A stretch of 41,762 nt of DNA, from assembly GCA_021648405.1 (NCBI GenBank), contig JAKISX010000008.1, positions 1 through 41,762 on the forward strand. Reading direction: 5' to 3'. The notes under the pieces are model-generated. The model made no database searches. It was given only the letters and a program-made list of their open reading frames with translations, and was not told where the DNA came from. This DNA comes from Sulfurimonas sp. GTDB lineage: Bacteria > Campylobacterota > Campylobacteria > Campylobacterales > Sulfurimonadaceae. Positions 25,123 to 33,099 of the stretch are shown here, one piece after another (within the stretch, counting starts at the first letter, position 1; each line of letters starts with the position of its first letter). The position numbers and the translations under genes were made by a program.

Positions 25123-25252
25123 GACTTCTTGCAAAACTTAGATCCTGAATCAAGTTCAGGATGACGAAAACTCCAATGCTCCGTCATTCCAAACCAAGTT
25201 CAAGATGACAAAAACTCCAATGCTCCGTCATTCCAAACTTGATTTGGAATCT
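25123..25252. repeat. Palindromic-element cluster with a 44-bp tandem duplication
   Basis: From left to right: the extended flank also found at 14488 (reverse strand), a short form GATCCTGAATCAAGTTCAGG with ATGACG (25141-25166), and a unit of 44 bp at 25151-25194 repeated in direct tandem at 25195-25238 with two differences; each unit contains ACTCCAATGCTCCGTCATTC. The cluster closes with a perfect-stem form CATTCCAAACTTGATTTGGA (about 25229-25252) whose edge supplies the TAG stop codon of tkt (25251-25253). The 200-bp gap between mqnP and tkt otherwise holds AT-rich sequence. Confidence 0.85.
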
Positions 25253-27170
25253 ATTTTATTTTATCTATTATTGCATCTACAGAGAAACCAAACTTCTCAA
25301 ATAGTTGAACCGCTGGTGCTGACGCTCCAAAACTGTTCATTGCAATCACTTCATCTGCAAATTTATACCATTCTAACCCACGAGCAGCTTCAATAGCTAT
25401 TTTTTTTGTATCTGGGTTAATGATAGAATCAATATAAGCTCTATCTTGCTCAATAAGTAAATCAAAACAAGGCACCGAAACGACATTTACTGGTACATCA
25501 ATAGAATTAAGTTTTTCTTTAACATTTAATGCAAGTTCAACTTCGCTTCCAGATGCCATTAAAGTAATTACAGCATTTTCATCGCTTACTAAAAGATAAC
25601 CACCCTTGCCTACTTCTCCACCTACACCAGATGGAAGAACTGCTAAATTTTGACGCGAACATACAAATGCAGATGGAGATTTTTTCATCTCTAAAGCAGT
25701 TTTCCACGCTTGAATATTTTCTCTTGCATCTGCTGGTCTCCAAACATAAAAGTTAGGTAATGCGCGAAATTGACTTAAATGTTCAATTGGTTGATGAGTT
25801 GGACCATCTTCACCAACACCAATAGAGTCATGAGTCCAAATAAAAAATTGTTGAATACCTGTAAGCGCTGCAATACGAGCTGCTGGTTTTAGATAATCTG
25901 AAAATACAAAAAATGTAGCTGAAAAAGGAAGAAGTGGACCATAAAGAGCCATTGCATTTACAATAGATGCCATTGCATGTTCACGAATACCAAAGTATAT
26001 ATTTCTTCCCTTTGGAAATACACCCATATCATTTAGATTAGTTTTATTTGATGGACTTAAATCCGCACTCCCACCTAAAAAACTTGGAATTGCTTTAGCA
26101 ATAGCATTCATAATTTTTCCATTTGTACTACGAGTAGCTTCTGCTTTTTCAAATACTGGGTAATCTATACGAGAAAAATCAGGATTTAAAAGAGCCTTTA
26201 ATGCCTCATTTTGTTCCATTAAAGGCATTGTTTTATGAGAATGAATCCATTCACGCTCAAGTAAATCACCCTCCTCTATTGCGCATCTAAATCTAATCAT
26301 AACATCTTCATCAACATGAAAAGTTTTACTTGCATCAAATCCAGCAGCCGTTTTAGCTTCTGCAATAATTTCATGCCCAAGTGGTGCACCATGAGAATGA
26401 TGTGAACCCTCTAATTTACCCGCACCTTTTGCAATTATAGTATTTGCAATGATGATAGTTGGTTTTTTATTTGCTTTTGCCGTTGTTAAACAAGTGTCAA
26501 TCTCATCAAAGTTGTGCCCATCACACTCTAATACATCCCATCCTTGAGATTCAAATCTTTTAGTAATATCTTCTGAGATACTTAAATCAGTAGAACCCTC
26601 AATAGTGATACGATTTGAATCATAGATAAGAATTAAGTTATCAAGTTTGTTGTGTCCTGCGATTGAGCATGCTTCATAACTTATACCCTCTTCTAAATCA
26701 CCATCTCCACACAAACAATAAACATTATGATTTATTAACTCAGCAGTCTCAGAATTAACCTGTGCGCCAACAAATTTAGAAGCCATTGAAAAACCAACAG
26801 CGTTAGCAATACCTTGACCAAGTGGACCAGTAGTTATCTCTATCCCAGCTGTATGAGCATACTCTGGATGTCCTGGAGTTTTAGAATGGAGTTGACGAAA
26901 GTTTTTCAAATCATCAATCTCTAAACCATATCCCCAAAGATAGTATAAAGAATAGATAAGTCCAGTAGCATGACCACCTGAAAAGACTAATCTATCACGA
27001 TTTAACCACGAAGGATTTTTAGGGTTGTGATTTAAATGTTCACTTAAAACTACAGCTATATCTGCTAAACCCATTGGAGCACCTGGGTGTCCACTATTTG
27101 CCGCTTGTACCATATCTGCTGCTAAAAATCTTATGCTATCTGCCATCTTTTGACGAGTAATGTTGCTCAT
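25251..27170 (-). CDS. tkt: Transketolase
   Basis: Transketolase moves two-carbon units between sugar phosphates with thiamine diphosphate, in the non-oxidative pentose phosphate pathway. The 639-residue protein has the N-terminal NSGHPGAPMGLADI motif, the ThDP-binding CGDGDLEEGISYEA...DSNRITIEG region, and the Pyr domain motifs GIREHAMASI and GVGEDGPTHQPIEHLSQFRA. ATG at 27170 follows the ispA gene by 97 bp, a gap containing a large hairpin. The end of the gene abuts a palindromic-element cluster that provides the stop codon. Confidence 0.97.
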   Translation of the reverse strand: MSNITRQKMADSIRFLAADMVQAANSGHPGAPMGLADIAVVLSEHLNHNPKNPSWLNRDRLVFSGGHATGLIYSLYYLWGYGLEIDDLKNFRQLHSKTPGHPEYAHTAGIEITTGPLGQGIANAVGFSMASKFVGAQVNSETAELINHNVYCLCGDGDLEEGISYEACSIAGHNKLDNLILIYDSNRITIEGSTDLSISEDITKRFESQGWDVLECDGHNFDEIDTCLTTAKANKKPTIIIANTIIAKGAGKLEGSHHSHGAPLGHEIIAEAKTAAGFDASKTFHVDEDVMIRFRCAIEEGDLLEREWIHSHKTMPLMEQNEALKALLNPDFSRIDYPVFEKAEATRSTNGKIMNAIAKAIPSFLGGSADLSPSNKTNLNDMGVFPKGRNIYFGIREHAMASIVNAMALYGPLLPFSATFFVFSDYLKPAARIAALTGIQQFFIWTHDSIGVGEDGPTHQPIEHLSQFRALPNFYVWRPADARENIQAWKTALEMKKSPSAFVCSRQNLAVLPSGVGGEVGKGGYLLVSDENAVITLMASGSEVELALNVKEKLNSIDVPVNVVSVPCFDLLIEQDRAYIDSIINPDTKKIAIEAARGLEWYKFADEVIAMNSFGASAPAVQLFEKFGFSVDAIIDKIK

Positions 27171-27207
27171 AACTTATTGCCTTTTAATTTGTATTATTTG
27201 TATTATT

Positions 27208-27267
27208 AATCAAGTTTGGAATGACGAAATTTTGAATATGTCGTCATTCCAAACTTGATTTGGAATC
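27208..27267. repeat. Palindromic element pair forming a 20-bp perfect hairpin between ispA and tkt
   Basis: AATCAAGTTTGGAATGACGA (27208-27227) and its exact reverse complement (27241-27260) are separated by 13 bases. Each arm is one element half; the right-hand copy also folds on itself (TTCCAAA-CTTGA-TTTGGAA). The hairpin would form in the ispA-tkt mRNA and the element edge overlaps the ispA TGA stop (27268-27270). Confidence 0.9.
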
Positions 27268-28113
27268 TCATTTATGTCTACTTATATATTTTCTTAATAA
27301 TGGTGAAAGTTCTTTTTGTAAACATTCATCAAAATCATTCAACTCTTCTTGGAGTCCATCTGCCAAAATATTTGCTTCTTTCATGCTCTTATCTAAGCCT
27401 ATCAAAGTAACAAAACTATTTTTATCTCTATCGTTTCTTGTAAGTTTTCCAGCTTCTTGTGAGCTTTGAGTAACATCTAAGATATCATCTTGAATTTGAA
27501 ATAAAAGTCCAAGTTTGATACCAAAATCATATAGCTTTTCACCAAGCTCTTCACGACCAACAATAATAGCACCCATCTTAAGAGAAGCTGCTATAAGTTT
27601 TGCTGTTTTGTTTATGTGAAGAATCTTTACATCCTCAATGCTAAGTGGCAAATTTTCAAAATAACAATCAATCGCTTGACCTAAAACCATACCATTAAGT
27701 CCACCATTTGTAGCTAATTCTCTTATAAGTTTAACTCTTGTGTAATCTGAAAAAGGGGCATTGCTTAAAATTTCAAAAGAGTATGTATTTAACGCATCTC
27801 CAACCAAAATAGCTGTCACCTCATCATAAGTTACATGCAATGTTGGCTTACCACGACGAAGTGGAGAATCATCCATAGCTGGTAAATCATCATGTATTAA
27901 TGAATAAGTATGCAATAACTCAACGCTATAAGCAGCGTGCCTAGCCCCATCAAGCATAAGTTTGTTATATGCAGCTACTACACCAAGTAAAAGAGCTGGA
28001 CGAAATCTCTTTCCTCCAGCAATAAGCATCTCGCCAAGAGCTTTTTCATAGGTTGGATGAATTGAGTCTGAAGTTGGTAAATTTTCTTGTAAAAAATTTT
28101 CAAATTTATGCAT
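27268..28113 (-). CDS. ispA: Farnesyl/geranyl diphosphate synthase (polyprenyl synthetase, IspA)
   Basis: IspA condenses IPP with allylic diphosphates to make geranyl and farnesyl diphosphate, feeding quinone side chains and undecaprenyl carrier. The 281-residue protein has the first Asp-rich motif DDLPAMDDSPLRRGKPT (about residues 75-91), the second QDDILD, and GKRFRPAL near the start. The DDxxxxD form of the first motif is typical of bacterial type enzymes making C15 products. It lies between a PDZ protein gene and tkt, the order I recall from Campylobacter jejuni. Confidence 0.94.
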   Translation of the reverse strand: MHKFENFLQENLPTSDSIHPTYEKALGEMLIAGGKRFRPALLLGVVAAYNKLMLDGARHAAYSVELLHTYSLIHDDLPAMDDSPLRRGKPTLHVTYDEVTAILVGDALNTYSFEILSNAPFSDYTRVKLIRELATNGGLNGMVLGQAIDCYFENLPLSIEDVKILHINKTAKLIAASLKMGAIIVGREELGEKLYDFGIKLGLLFQIQDDILDVTQSSQEAGKLTRNDRDKNSFVTLIGLDKSMKEANILADGLQEELNDFDECLQKELSPLLRKYISRHK

Positions 28114-28140
28114 ATGAAATTTTATAGTTTTCTTTGTTAA

Positions 28141-29091
28141 TTAGGGATTAATATTTACAAAAAATTGAAAATTATTTCTGGTAAAAAGTAAAGATGCAAA
28201 GTGTTTAAAATCATCTATGTTTTTTCTTATATCTTTTGTGGAACTTACTTTTTTACCATTAACTTGAATAAGCCTATCACCAGTCTTTAAGCCATAGACT
28301 TTATACTTTTCGCCTATGCTGATAATAGTGAGATTATCACTAAAATATAGCCCATTTTGTTCTAAAAAAGTATCACTTATAGCTCCGCCACCAAAACGCT
28401 TTGTAGTAACTGCATCTAATACAACTTTTTTACCATCACGAATAATATTTATCTTAAATTTTGTTCCTATTTTTGCAAAAAGTATCTCCATCATAAATTT
28501 TGACGAATTTTTTACTTTTTTATTATTTAAATGGGTGATACTATCACCTTTTTTAAATTTCATATTTTTATTAAAAGGATCTATCCTATTTACAATTATG
28601 AGATTAGCATCATCAATTACTCTAATGCCAAGGTCAGAGTAATCTTTATTTTTTGAGTTTATAAAGTTATCTATATACTCTTTTTGTATTATCCCATTAG
28701 GGGTAATCAACCCCTCAAGATTGCAACACTTATTTAACAAAAGAGCTGGTGCAAAAAGTTGTTTGTCAAGTACTGCTAGCGAGTTTAGTCCAATTTGGAC
28801 TTTTTTAAATTTATTATTTATTTTTAGTTTATTGTTTATGGTAAAAGGATATTTTACTTTATTTTTGCTTTTTACAAGATAGAGATTTAAAAATGGATTA
28901 TGTTTTATAATTTTTGCATTTGGTTTTTTTATTGAATATATGAGTGTTTTGTTATTTGATACAGGTATAAAAAGATTTTGATTTTGAATTACATTTAAGT
29001 TAGTAATTTTTTGCTTACAAGAGCTGTATTGACCTTTACAAGCAAATAGGTTTAAGAGAAGGATGTTAAGAGCGATAAACACTCTTAACAT
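28141..29091 (-). CDS. Exported PDZ-domain protein
   Basis: The 316-residue protein has an N-terminal export signal ending LNLFAC; the Cys at 18 could be a lipoprotein site, though Phe before the Ala is not ideal. The middle part has four further cysteines, including the pair KCCN. Two PDZ-like segments are visible, near residues 170-225 (RIDPFNKNMKFKKGDSITHL) and 245-290 (YKVYGLKTGDRLIQVNGKKV). No protease catalytic triad is present, so it is probably an adaptor or scaffold in the periplasm. It starts right after ybaB ends (no gap) and a homologous protein occupies this place in Campylobacter. Confidence 0.82.
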   Translation of the reverse strand: MLRVFIALNILLLNLFACKGQYSSCKQKITNLNVIQNQNLFIPVSNNKTLIYSIKKPNAKIIKHNPFLNLYLVKSKNKVKYPFTINNKLKINNKFKKVQIGLNSLAVLDKQLFAPALLLNKCCNLEGLITPNGIIQKEYIDNFINSKNKDYSDLGIRVIDDANLIIVNRIDPFNKNMKFKKGDSITHLNNKKVKNSSKFMMEILFAKIGTKFKINIIRDGKKVVLDAVTTKRFGGGAISDTFLEQNGLYFSDNLTIISIGEKYKVYGLKTGDRLIQVNGKKVSSTKDIRKNIDDFKHFASLLFTRNNFQFFVNINP

Positions 29092-29409
29092 CTATTTAGC
29101 TCCAAATGGATTCATTCCATTCATCCCACCAAGCATTCCTAGTGTTGAACTTTCTTGGTTTTTTTGAACCATATCGTAGGCATCATTCATTGCGCCAATA
29201 AGTAGTATTTGAAGTGAATCTTTATCGCTAAGTAATGAGTCATCAATGTTTAAATCAATTATCTCACCCCTACCGTTTATACTCACTTCAATAAGACCAC
29301 CACCAGTTTTTACACTAAATGTTTTAGATTCTAATTCAGCTTTAAGCTTAGCTACATTACCTTGCATACCCTCAAGCATTTTGGCCATATCGCCCATATT
29401 TTCAAACAT
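29092..29409 (-). CDS. YbaB/EbfC family nucleoid-associated protein
   Basis: YbaB/EbfC proteins are small dimeric DNA-binding proteins of the nucleoid. The 105-residue protein shows the family layout: N-terminal helix (MAKMLEGMQGNVAKLKAELE), a beta sheet with VSINGRGEIIDLNIDDSLL, and a C-terminal helix. The usual neighbours dnaX and recR are absent; here it is coupled to panD by a one-base overlap of stop and start codons (29409), as in Helicobacter. Confidence 0.9.
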   Translation of the reverse strand: MFENMGDMAKMLEGMQGNVAKLKAELESKTFSVKTGGGLIEVSINGRGEIIDLNIDDSLLSDKDSLQILLIGAMNDAYDMVQKNQESSTLGMLGGMNGMNPFGAK

Positions 29410-29774
29410 TATATTGAGTCCAATATTTCATCAATGTTATTTTCATCATTTACTAAAACAACTTTTGGTTTATAATTTTCTAATTCTTTTTCATTATATG
29501 AAGCATAAGCGACAATGATAATCTTATCACCCTTATGTACTTTTCTAGCAGCTGCACCATTTAGGCATATATCCCGCTTACCGCGTTGTCCTAAAATTAC
29601 ATAAGTTGAAAAACGCTCACCATTATTGATATTTAATATTTCAACTTTTTGACCTACTCGCATTTTTGAAGCTTCTAAAAGTTCTTCATCTATTGTAATT
29701 GAGCCTACATAATTTAAGTTTGCATCAGTAACAGTAGCACGGTGAATTTTGCTATAAAGCATTTCAATTATCAT
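29409..29774 (-). CDS. panD: Aspartate 1-decarboxylase, pyruvoyl-dependent
   Basis: PanD makes beta-alanine from aspartate for pantothenate synthesis. The 121-residue proenzyme has the self-cleavage site Gly24-Ser25 in NYVGSITID, at exactly the position of the Escherichia coli enzyme, and the conserved KIHRATVT segment, TYVI and [23 protein letters not shown] at 29774 follows AGGA at good spacing and gives the same N-terminal length as known PanD proteins. It follows the ferredoxin gene after 10 bp. Its partner panC is 11 kb away. Confidence 0.97.
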   Translation of the reverse strand: MIIEMLYSKIHRATVTDANLNYVGSITIDEELLEASKMRVGQKVEILNINNGERFSTYVILGQRGKRDICLNGAAARKVHKGDKIIIVAYASYNEKELENYKPKVVLVNDENNIDEILDSI

Positions 29775-29784
29775 AACTTTTTTC

Positions 29785-30168
29785 CTACATTCCCATTTGT
29801 TTTTTCATATCTGTTGGAGAGATTGGCTCATCCCATAGTTCAGATTCTATAACATACTCTTTAACTACATTTCCACCGATGATATGTTCTTGTATAATTC
29901 TATCAATTTTTTCTTTAGTTAAAGCTGTGTACATAATATGCCCTGGCTCTACTAACATAACTGGTCCAGCATTACAGCGATTTAAACAGGCTGAGCGAAC
30001 TGCATGGACTGTACCCATAATTCCCTCTTGCATAATCTTTTGAGAAAGATATTGAAAAAGTTGTTGCGACTCTGGGTCATGTTGAGATACACATGATGGT
30101 TTTGGCATTCCTGGAGGTGAAGACTGCTCACATTTAAACATATAAAAAGCTGGTTGTGGGATTCCCAT
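29785..30168 (-). CDS. Thioredoxin-like [2Fe-2S] ferredoxin
   Basis: The 127-residue protein has four cysteines (13, 26, 61, 65) in the pattern FKCEQ...PSCVS and [18 protein letters not shown], matching thioredoxin-fold [2Fe-2S] ferredoxins such as the Aquifex Fd4 and NuoE-like family. The segment [29 protein letters not shown], split as [13 protein letters not shown] and [16 protein letters not shown], is the usual C-terminal helix-strand part. It should be a soluble electron carrier; its partner is unknown. It heads the panD-ybaB-PDZ-ispA-tkt set and is divergent from a small outer-membrane protein gene. Confidence 0.9.
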   Translation of the reverse strand: MGIPQPAFYMFKCEQSSPPGMPKPSCVSQHDPESQQLFQYLSQKIMQEGIMGTVHAVRSACLNRCNAGPVMLVEPGHIMYTALTKEKIDRIIQEHIIGGNVVKEYVIESELWDEPISPTDMKKQMGM

Positions 30169-30197
30169 AATTAAATTCCTTTATTAATTTTTGCGAA

Positions 30198-30203
30198 ATT
30201 ATA
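30198..30203 (-). promoter_or_regulatory. Candidate -10 for the ferredoxin-panD-ispA-tkt operon
   Basis: TATAAT occurs on the minus strand in TTGGATATAATTTCG, 30-35 bases before the ATG at 30168, followed by AAAGGAA as ribosome-binding site. No clear -35 is visible. Confidence 0.47.
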
Positions 30204-30245
30204 TCCAAAATCATGTTTTTTTAAGTTAAGAAAAAAATATTTCGA

Positions 30246-30251
30246 TATAAT
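30246..30251 (+). promoter_or_regulatory. Candidate -10 for the small outer-membrane protein gene
   Basis: TATAAT on the plus strand (in TTCGATATAATTC) lies 32-38 bases upstream of the TTG start at 30284. It is divergent from the minus-strand -10 at 30198, with about 42 bp between the hexamers. Confidence 0.42.
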
Positions 30252-30283
30252 TCAATAAATATTAAACTTAATGGAACAATGAT

Positions 30284-30853
30284 TTGAAAAAAATACTATT
30301 CTTAGCAATTTTTGTAAGCTCTCTTTTTGGGGAGGCTAAAATATATGTTGGTGCTAATTATGGAGCTTATAATGAATCTTTTACCAGTGGGACTGATGTT
30401 TCTGCACCTACAAATACTGCTAAAGCTAAAATTGGATATGGGATAAGGGAATCTTATGCTATTGAGCTTACAATTGAATATATCAAAAACAAAAAAAATA
30501 TTTTTTCAGATGCTGGAGGTAATGATAGCAATAAACTAGGATTAAATATAGAGTTTATAAAAGCTTTTGATTTTGATATCTATATAAATCCTTTTTTAAA
30601 AGCTGGATTTGGTGCTGGTAGGCTTAGCGTAGAAAAACAAACTAGTGATATAAGTAGGCTAAGCTATGGTTCATTTAATCTAGGAACAGGAGTATTTATC
30701 CCTTTAAATGAGTATGTTGATATTGAGATAGGTTATGAGTATAAATATGTATCGTATGAAAACTTTGACGCTGCTACTTCAAGCCAAAACAGAGGTCCTG
30801 TCTTTAAATCAAATGTAAATATTGGATATATAGGGTTTAATGTAAGATTTTAG
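30284..30853 (+). CDS. Small outer-membrane beta-barrel protein
   Basis: The 189-residue protein has a signal peptide (MKKILFLAIFVSSLFGEA) and then alternating hydrophobic strands rich in Tyr and Gly (IYVGANYGAYNESF, IGYGIRESYAIELTIEY), ending in GYIGFNVRF with a terminal Phe, the usual signal for barrel assembly. About eight strands fit an OmpW/OmpA-like or lipid A deacylase-sized barrel; the exact family is not recognised. The start is TTG at 30284 with GGA eight bases upstream. It ends one base from the convergent murE stop. Confidence 0.82.
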   Translation: MKKILFLAIFVSSLFGEAKIYVGANYGAYNESFTSGTDVSAPTNTAKAKIGYGIRESYAIELTIEYIKNKKNIFSDAGGNDSNKLGLNIEFIKAFDFDIYINPFLKAGFGAGRLSVEKQTSDISRLSYGSFNLGTGVFIPLNEYVDIEIGYEYKYVSYENFDAATSSQNRGPVFKSNVNIGYIGFNVRF

Positions 30854-30854
30854 C

Positions 30855-32153
30855 TTAACACTTTATACTTAAAAGTTCTCTAACTACAACTCTATCATCA
30901 AATGGCAACTTCTTATCATATATGATTTGATGGGACTCATCACCTTTTCCAAGAATAACAACTACTTGCGTATCTTCTTGATCTTTAAGTGCCATCTCTA
31001 TAGCTTTTCTTCTATTTTCTTCAACATTAACTATAGTTTTATCTTCAATACCTTCTAAAATATCTTTAATGATAGACTTAGGGTCTTCATTTCTAGGATT
31101 GTCACTTGTGATATATACTTTTTTTGCCAAACTTGCTGCAACTCGACCCATCATAGCTCTTTTTGATTTATCCCTATCTCCACCAGCTCCAAACACAACT
31201 AAAAGTTCTTTCTCTTTTAGAGCATTTAAAACTTGTTGCATTCCATCTGGTGTATGAGCAAAATCAACTATAACATTTGGTTCTTGACTTACTTGCTCCA
31301 TCCTGCCACTTACACCAGCAAAACCATCAACTACTTCAGCAATTTCTTCAAGCTTTAAACCAGTTAAAATGTGAGTAGCTGCTATTGCTGCCATTAAGTT
31401 ATAAAGATTAAAAAAACCGTGCAAAGAAGCTGTAAATGGTACTATATGTTGAAAATGTTGTATTATCCCACTACTTGCATTATTTAGTGAATATGCCATA
31501 AGTCTATATGTAGAAGGGTTTTCTATAGAATAAGTAAATGTGTTTTTAAAATTAAAAGAGGCCCGAGGTTCATCTTTGTTTATCAGTTTTTTACCGTCAT
31601 CTTGAAAAAAGCTATTTTTAACAGCTATATATTCCTCAATTGTTTTATGATAATCTAGGTGATCCCTAGTGATATTTGTAAGGATTTTTAGCTCAAAATT
31701 CAATCCCTCTATCCGTTTTTGAGCAATAGCATGTGAGCTAACTTCCATTATAAAAAATTCGCACCCTGCAAGAACAGCTTGATAAATATGTATATATGTG
31801 TTTAGTACAGATGGTGTTGTAAGAGTTTTACCCTCCATAACTTCATCATTCATAAAGAATCCACGCGTACCTTGCATCGCTACTTTTTTATCTAAATCAA
31901 GTAAAAAAGAGTATATAGCACTAGCTGTTGTTGTTTTACCATTTGTTCCTGTAATTCCAACAATTTTTATTTTATCAATTCCAAACAGAGTTGCGATATT
32001 TTGTATTTTTATAATAGAGTGAGCATTATTGTCTTTTGCATTTTGTAGGTATTTTTGATTTTGATTTGTTAGTACAAAAGCCGTCTGCTCATCACAATCA
32101 CTAGAATTTTCACTTACATATTTAAAATCTTGATCTGGTAACTCAATTTTCAA
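30855..32153 (-). CDS. murE: UDP-MurNAc-tripeptide synthetase MurE (meso-DAP type)
   Basis: MurE adds meso-diaminopimelate to UDP-MurNAc-Ala-Glu in the cytoplasm. The 432-residue protein has the ATP loop VGITGTNGKTTTASAI (about residues 62-77), TLTTPSVLN, MEVSSHAIAQKRIEGL, and the DNPRNEDP motif that marks meso-DAP-specific enzymes. It is slightly short at the N-terminus compared with enteric MurE (about 490), as usual in Campylobacterota. It overlaps the upstream TPR-like gene by 11 bp and ends one base from the convergent small barrel gene. Confidence 0.95.
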   Translation of the reverse strand: MKIELPDQDFKYVSENSSDCDEQTAFVLTNQNQKYLQNAKDNNAHSIIKIQNIATLFGIDKIKIVGITGTNGKTTTASAIYSFLLDLDKKVAMQGTRGFFMNDEVMEGKTLTTPSVLNTYIHIYQAVLAGCEFFIMEVSSHAIAQKRIEGLNFELKILTNITRDHLDYHKTIEEYIAVKNSFFQDDGKKLINKDEPRASFNFKNTFTYSIENPSTYRLMAYSLNNASSGIIQHFQHIVPFTASLHGFFNLYNLMAAIAATHILTGLKLEEIAEVVDGFAGVSGRMEQVSQEPNVIVDFAHTPDGMQQVLNALKEKELLVVFGAGGDRDKSKRAMMGRVAASLAKKVYITSDNPRNEDPKSIIKDILEGIEDKTIVNVEENRRKAIEMALKDQEDTQVVVILGKGDESHQIIYDKKLPFDDRVVVRELLSIKC

Positions 32154-32736
32154 TAATTTTACCTTTTGAAAGTTTTTTTAACAATTTTCGTAAACTCTTA
32201 TCTGAGGGGTATGCGATTAGTGCATTTTCAAGATAATTTAATGCCATCTTATTAAAATTATTGTCAATTAAATTGCTTAAAAAATCAATAAAATCTTCTT
32301 TTTTTGTAATAATTACTCGAGTTGAAAACATAATGTTTTCAAAAGTTTCTCTAAAGCTATTTCCATCAGCTATTATATCTTTGAAGTCTTGATAAAGAAT
32401 TCCATCTTCATATTCTAATCTATTACGCAATGGATTAGTAAATATCTCATTTAAACTATCCATAGTATCATCCATATTGGATAATAAATCACTCATAATA
32501 CTATCAGCTTGATCTTCATCTTCTTCTTTTAATATTTCATAATAGTCAAACAATGCTTCAGCACCGCCCTCACCACTCATTGCCATCTCTGAAAGTATAA
32601 CTCCATTATAAGCCTCTTTTGAGTTGGGGTAATTTTGTAACACTATTGCAAACTGCTCTAATGCATTTCCAAATTCTTCTTTAGAGAAGCTATCTTTTGC
32701 TTGTGATAATGTTTTGTATTTACTAATTACACTCAT
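32143..32736 (-). CDS. Conserved hypothetical protein, TPR-like helical
   Basis: The 197-residue protein is soluble, acidic and all-helical by eye. Its N-terminal part (KDSFSKEEFGNALEQFAIVL, then QNYPNSKEAYNGVIL) looks like a tetratricopeptide repeat pair, and the C-terminal MALNYLENALIAYPSDKSLR like another. No catalytic motif is seen. The order nifU-like, hypothetical, murE is the same in Helicobacter pylori (HP1492-HP1494 as I recall), so a conserved protein of unknown role is meant. It overlaps murE by 11 bp and follows the nifU-like gene by 14 bp. Confidence 0.82.
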   Translation of the reverse strand: MSVISKYKTLSQAKDSFSKEEFGNALEQFAIVLQNYPNSKEAYNGVILSEMAMSGEGGAEALFDYYEILKEEDEDQADSIMSDLLSNMDDTMDSLNEIFTNPLRNRLEYEDGILYQDFKDIIADGNSFRETFENIMFSTRVIITKKEDFIDFLSNLIDNNFNKMALNYLENALIAYPSDKSLRKLLKKLSKGKIIEN

Positions 32737-32750
32737 AACTTACTCCTTTG

Positions 32751-33026
32751 CTATAAATTTATTATATCATTTTCCATACCAATTGGTACATTTACTACTG
32801 TTAATTCTGGGTGAATATCCATACGAAGTTGTCGCTCAACTCCATATTTTAGAGTAGTACCACTACTTGCACATCCTATACATGCACCTTTGAGTTGTAC
32901 ATATACATTGCCATTTTTTACAGCTATAAAATCAATATCTCCACCATCTAAAGCAATAGATGGTCTTACTTTGTCTATTACAGATTTAACTGGAGCAACT
33001 AGCTCTTCATCAGTAAAGGGAATCAT
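32751..33026 (-). CDS. NifU-like C-terminal domain protein (Fe-S cluster scaffold/carrier)
   Basis: The 91-residue protein is a stand-alone NifU C-terminal (Nfu) domain: VRPSIALDGGDIDFIAVKNG followed by the cluster-binding CIGCASSGTTLKYGVERQL (CxxC near residues 54-57). Such proteins bind and pass on [4Fe-4S] clusters; client candidates in this window include IspG. The start ATG at 33026 follows AAGGAAAG. It heads the operon with the TPR-like gene and murE. Confidence 0.93.
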   Translation of the reverse strand: MIPFTDEELVAPVKSVIDKVRPSIALDGGDIDFIAVKNGNVYVQLKGACIGCASSGTTLKYGVERQLRMDIHPELTVVNVPIGMENDIINL

Positions 33027-33052
33027 TTCTTTCCTTATGTATTATCATATTA

Positions 33053-33058
33053 ATTATA
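33053..33058 (-). promoter_or_regulatory. Candidate -10 for the nifU-murE operon
   Basis: TATAAT on the minus strand, 27-32 bases before the ATG at 33026. The sequence between this and the aldo/keto reductase gene stop at 33100 is only 41 bp. Confidence 0.42.
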
Positions 33059-33099
33059 CTAACATAAGATATGATAAAAGGGCTTAACAAGTGATAAAA

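Noticed and set aside
25141..25252. CRISPR-like array because of repeated CGTCATTCC units
   Set aside because: Units are palindromic, irregularly spaced, partly in opposite orientations, lack unique spacers of constant size, and no cas gene is nearby.
28316..28642. Open frames antisense to real genes (for example here and at 37191-37454)
   Set aside because: They lie opposite well-supported genes or the rpmJ leader, lack ribosome-binding sites, and show no recognisable protein features.
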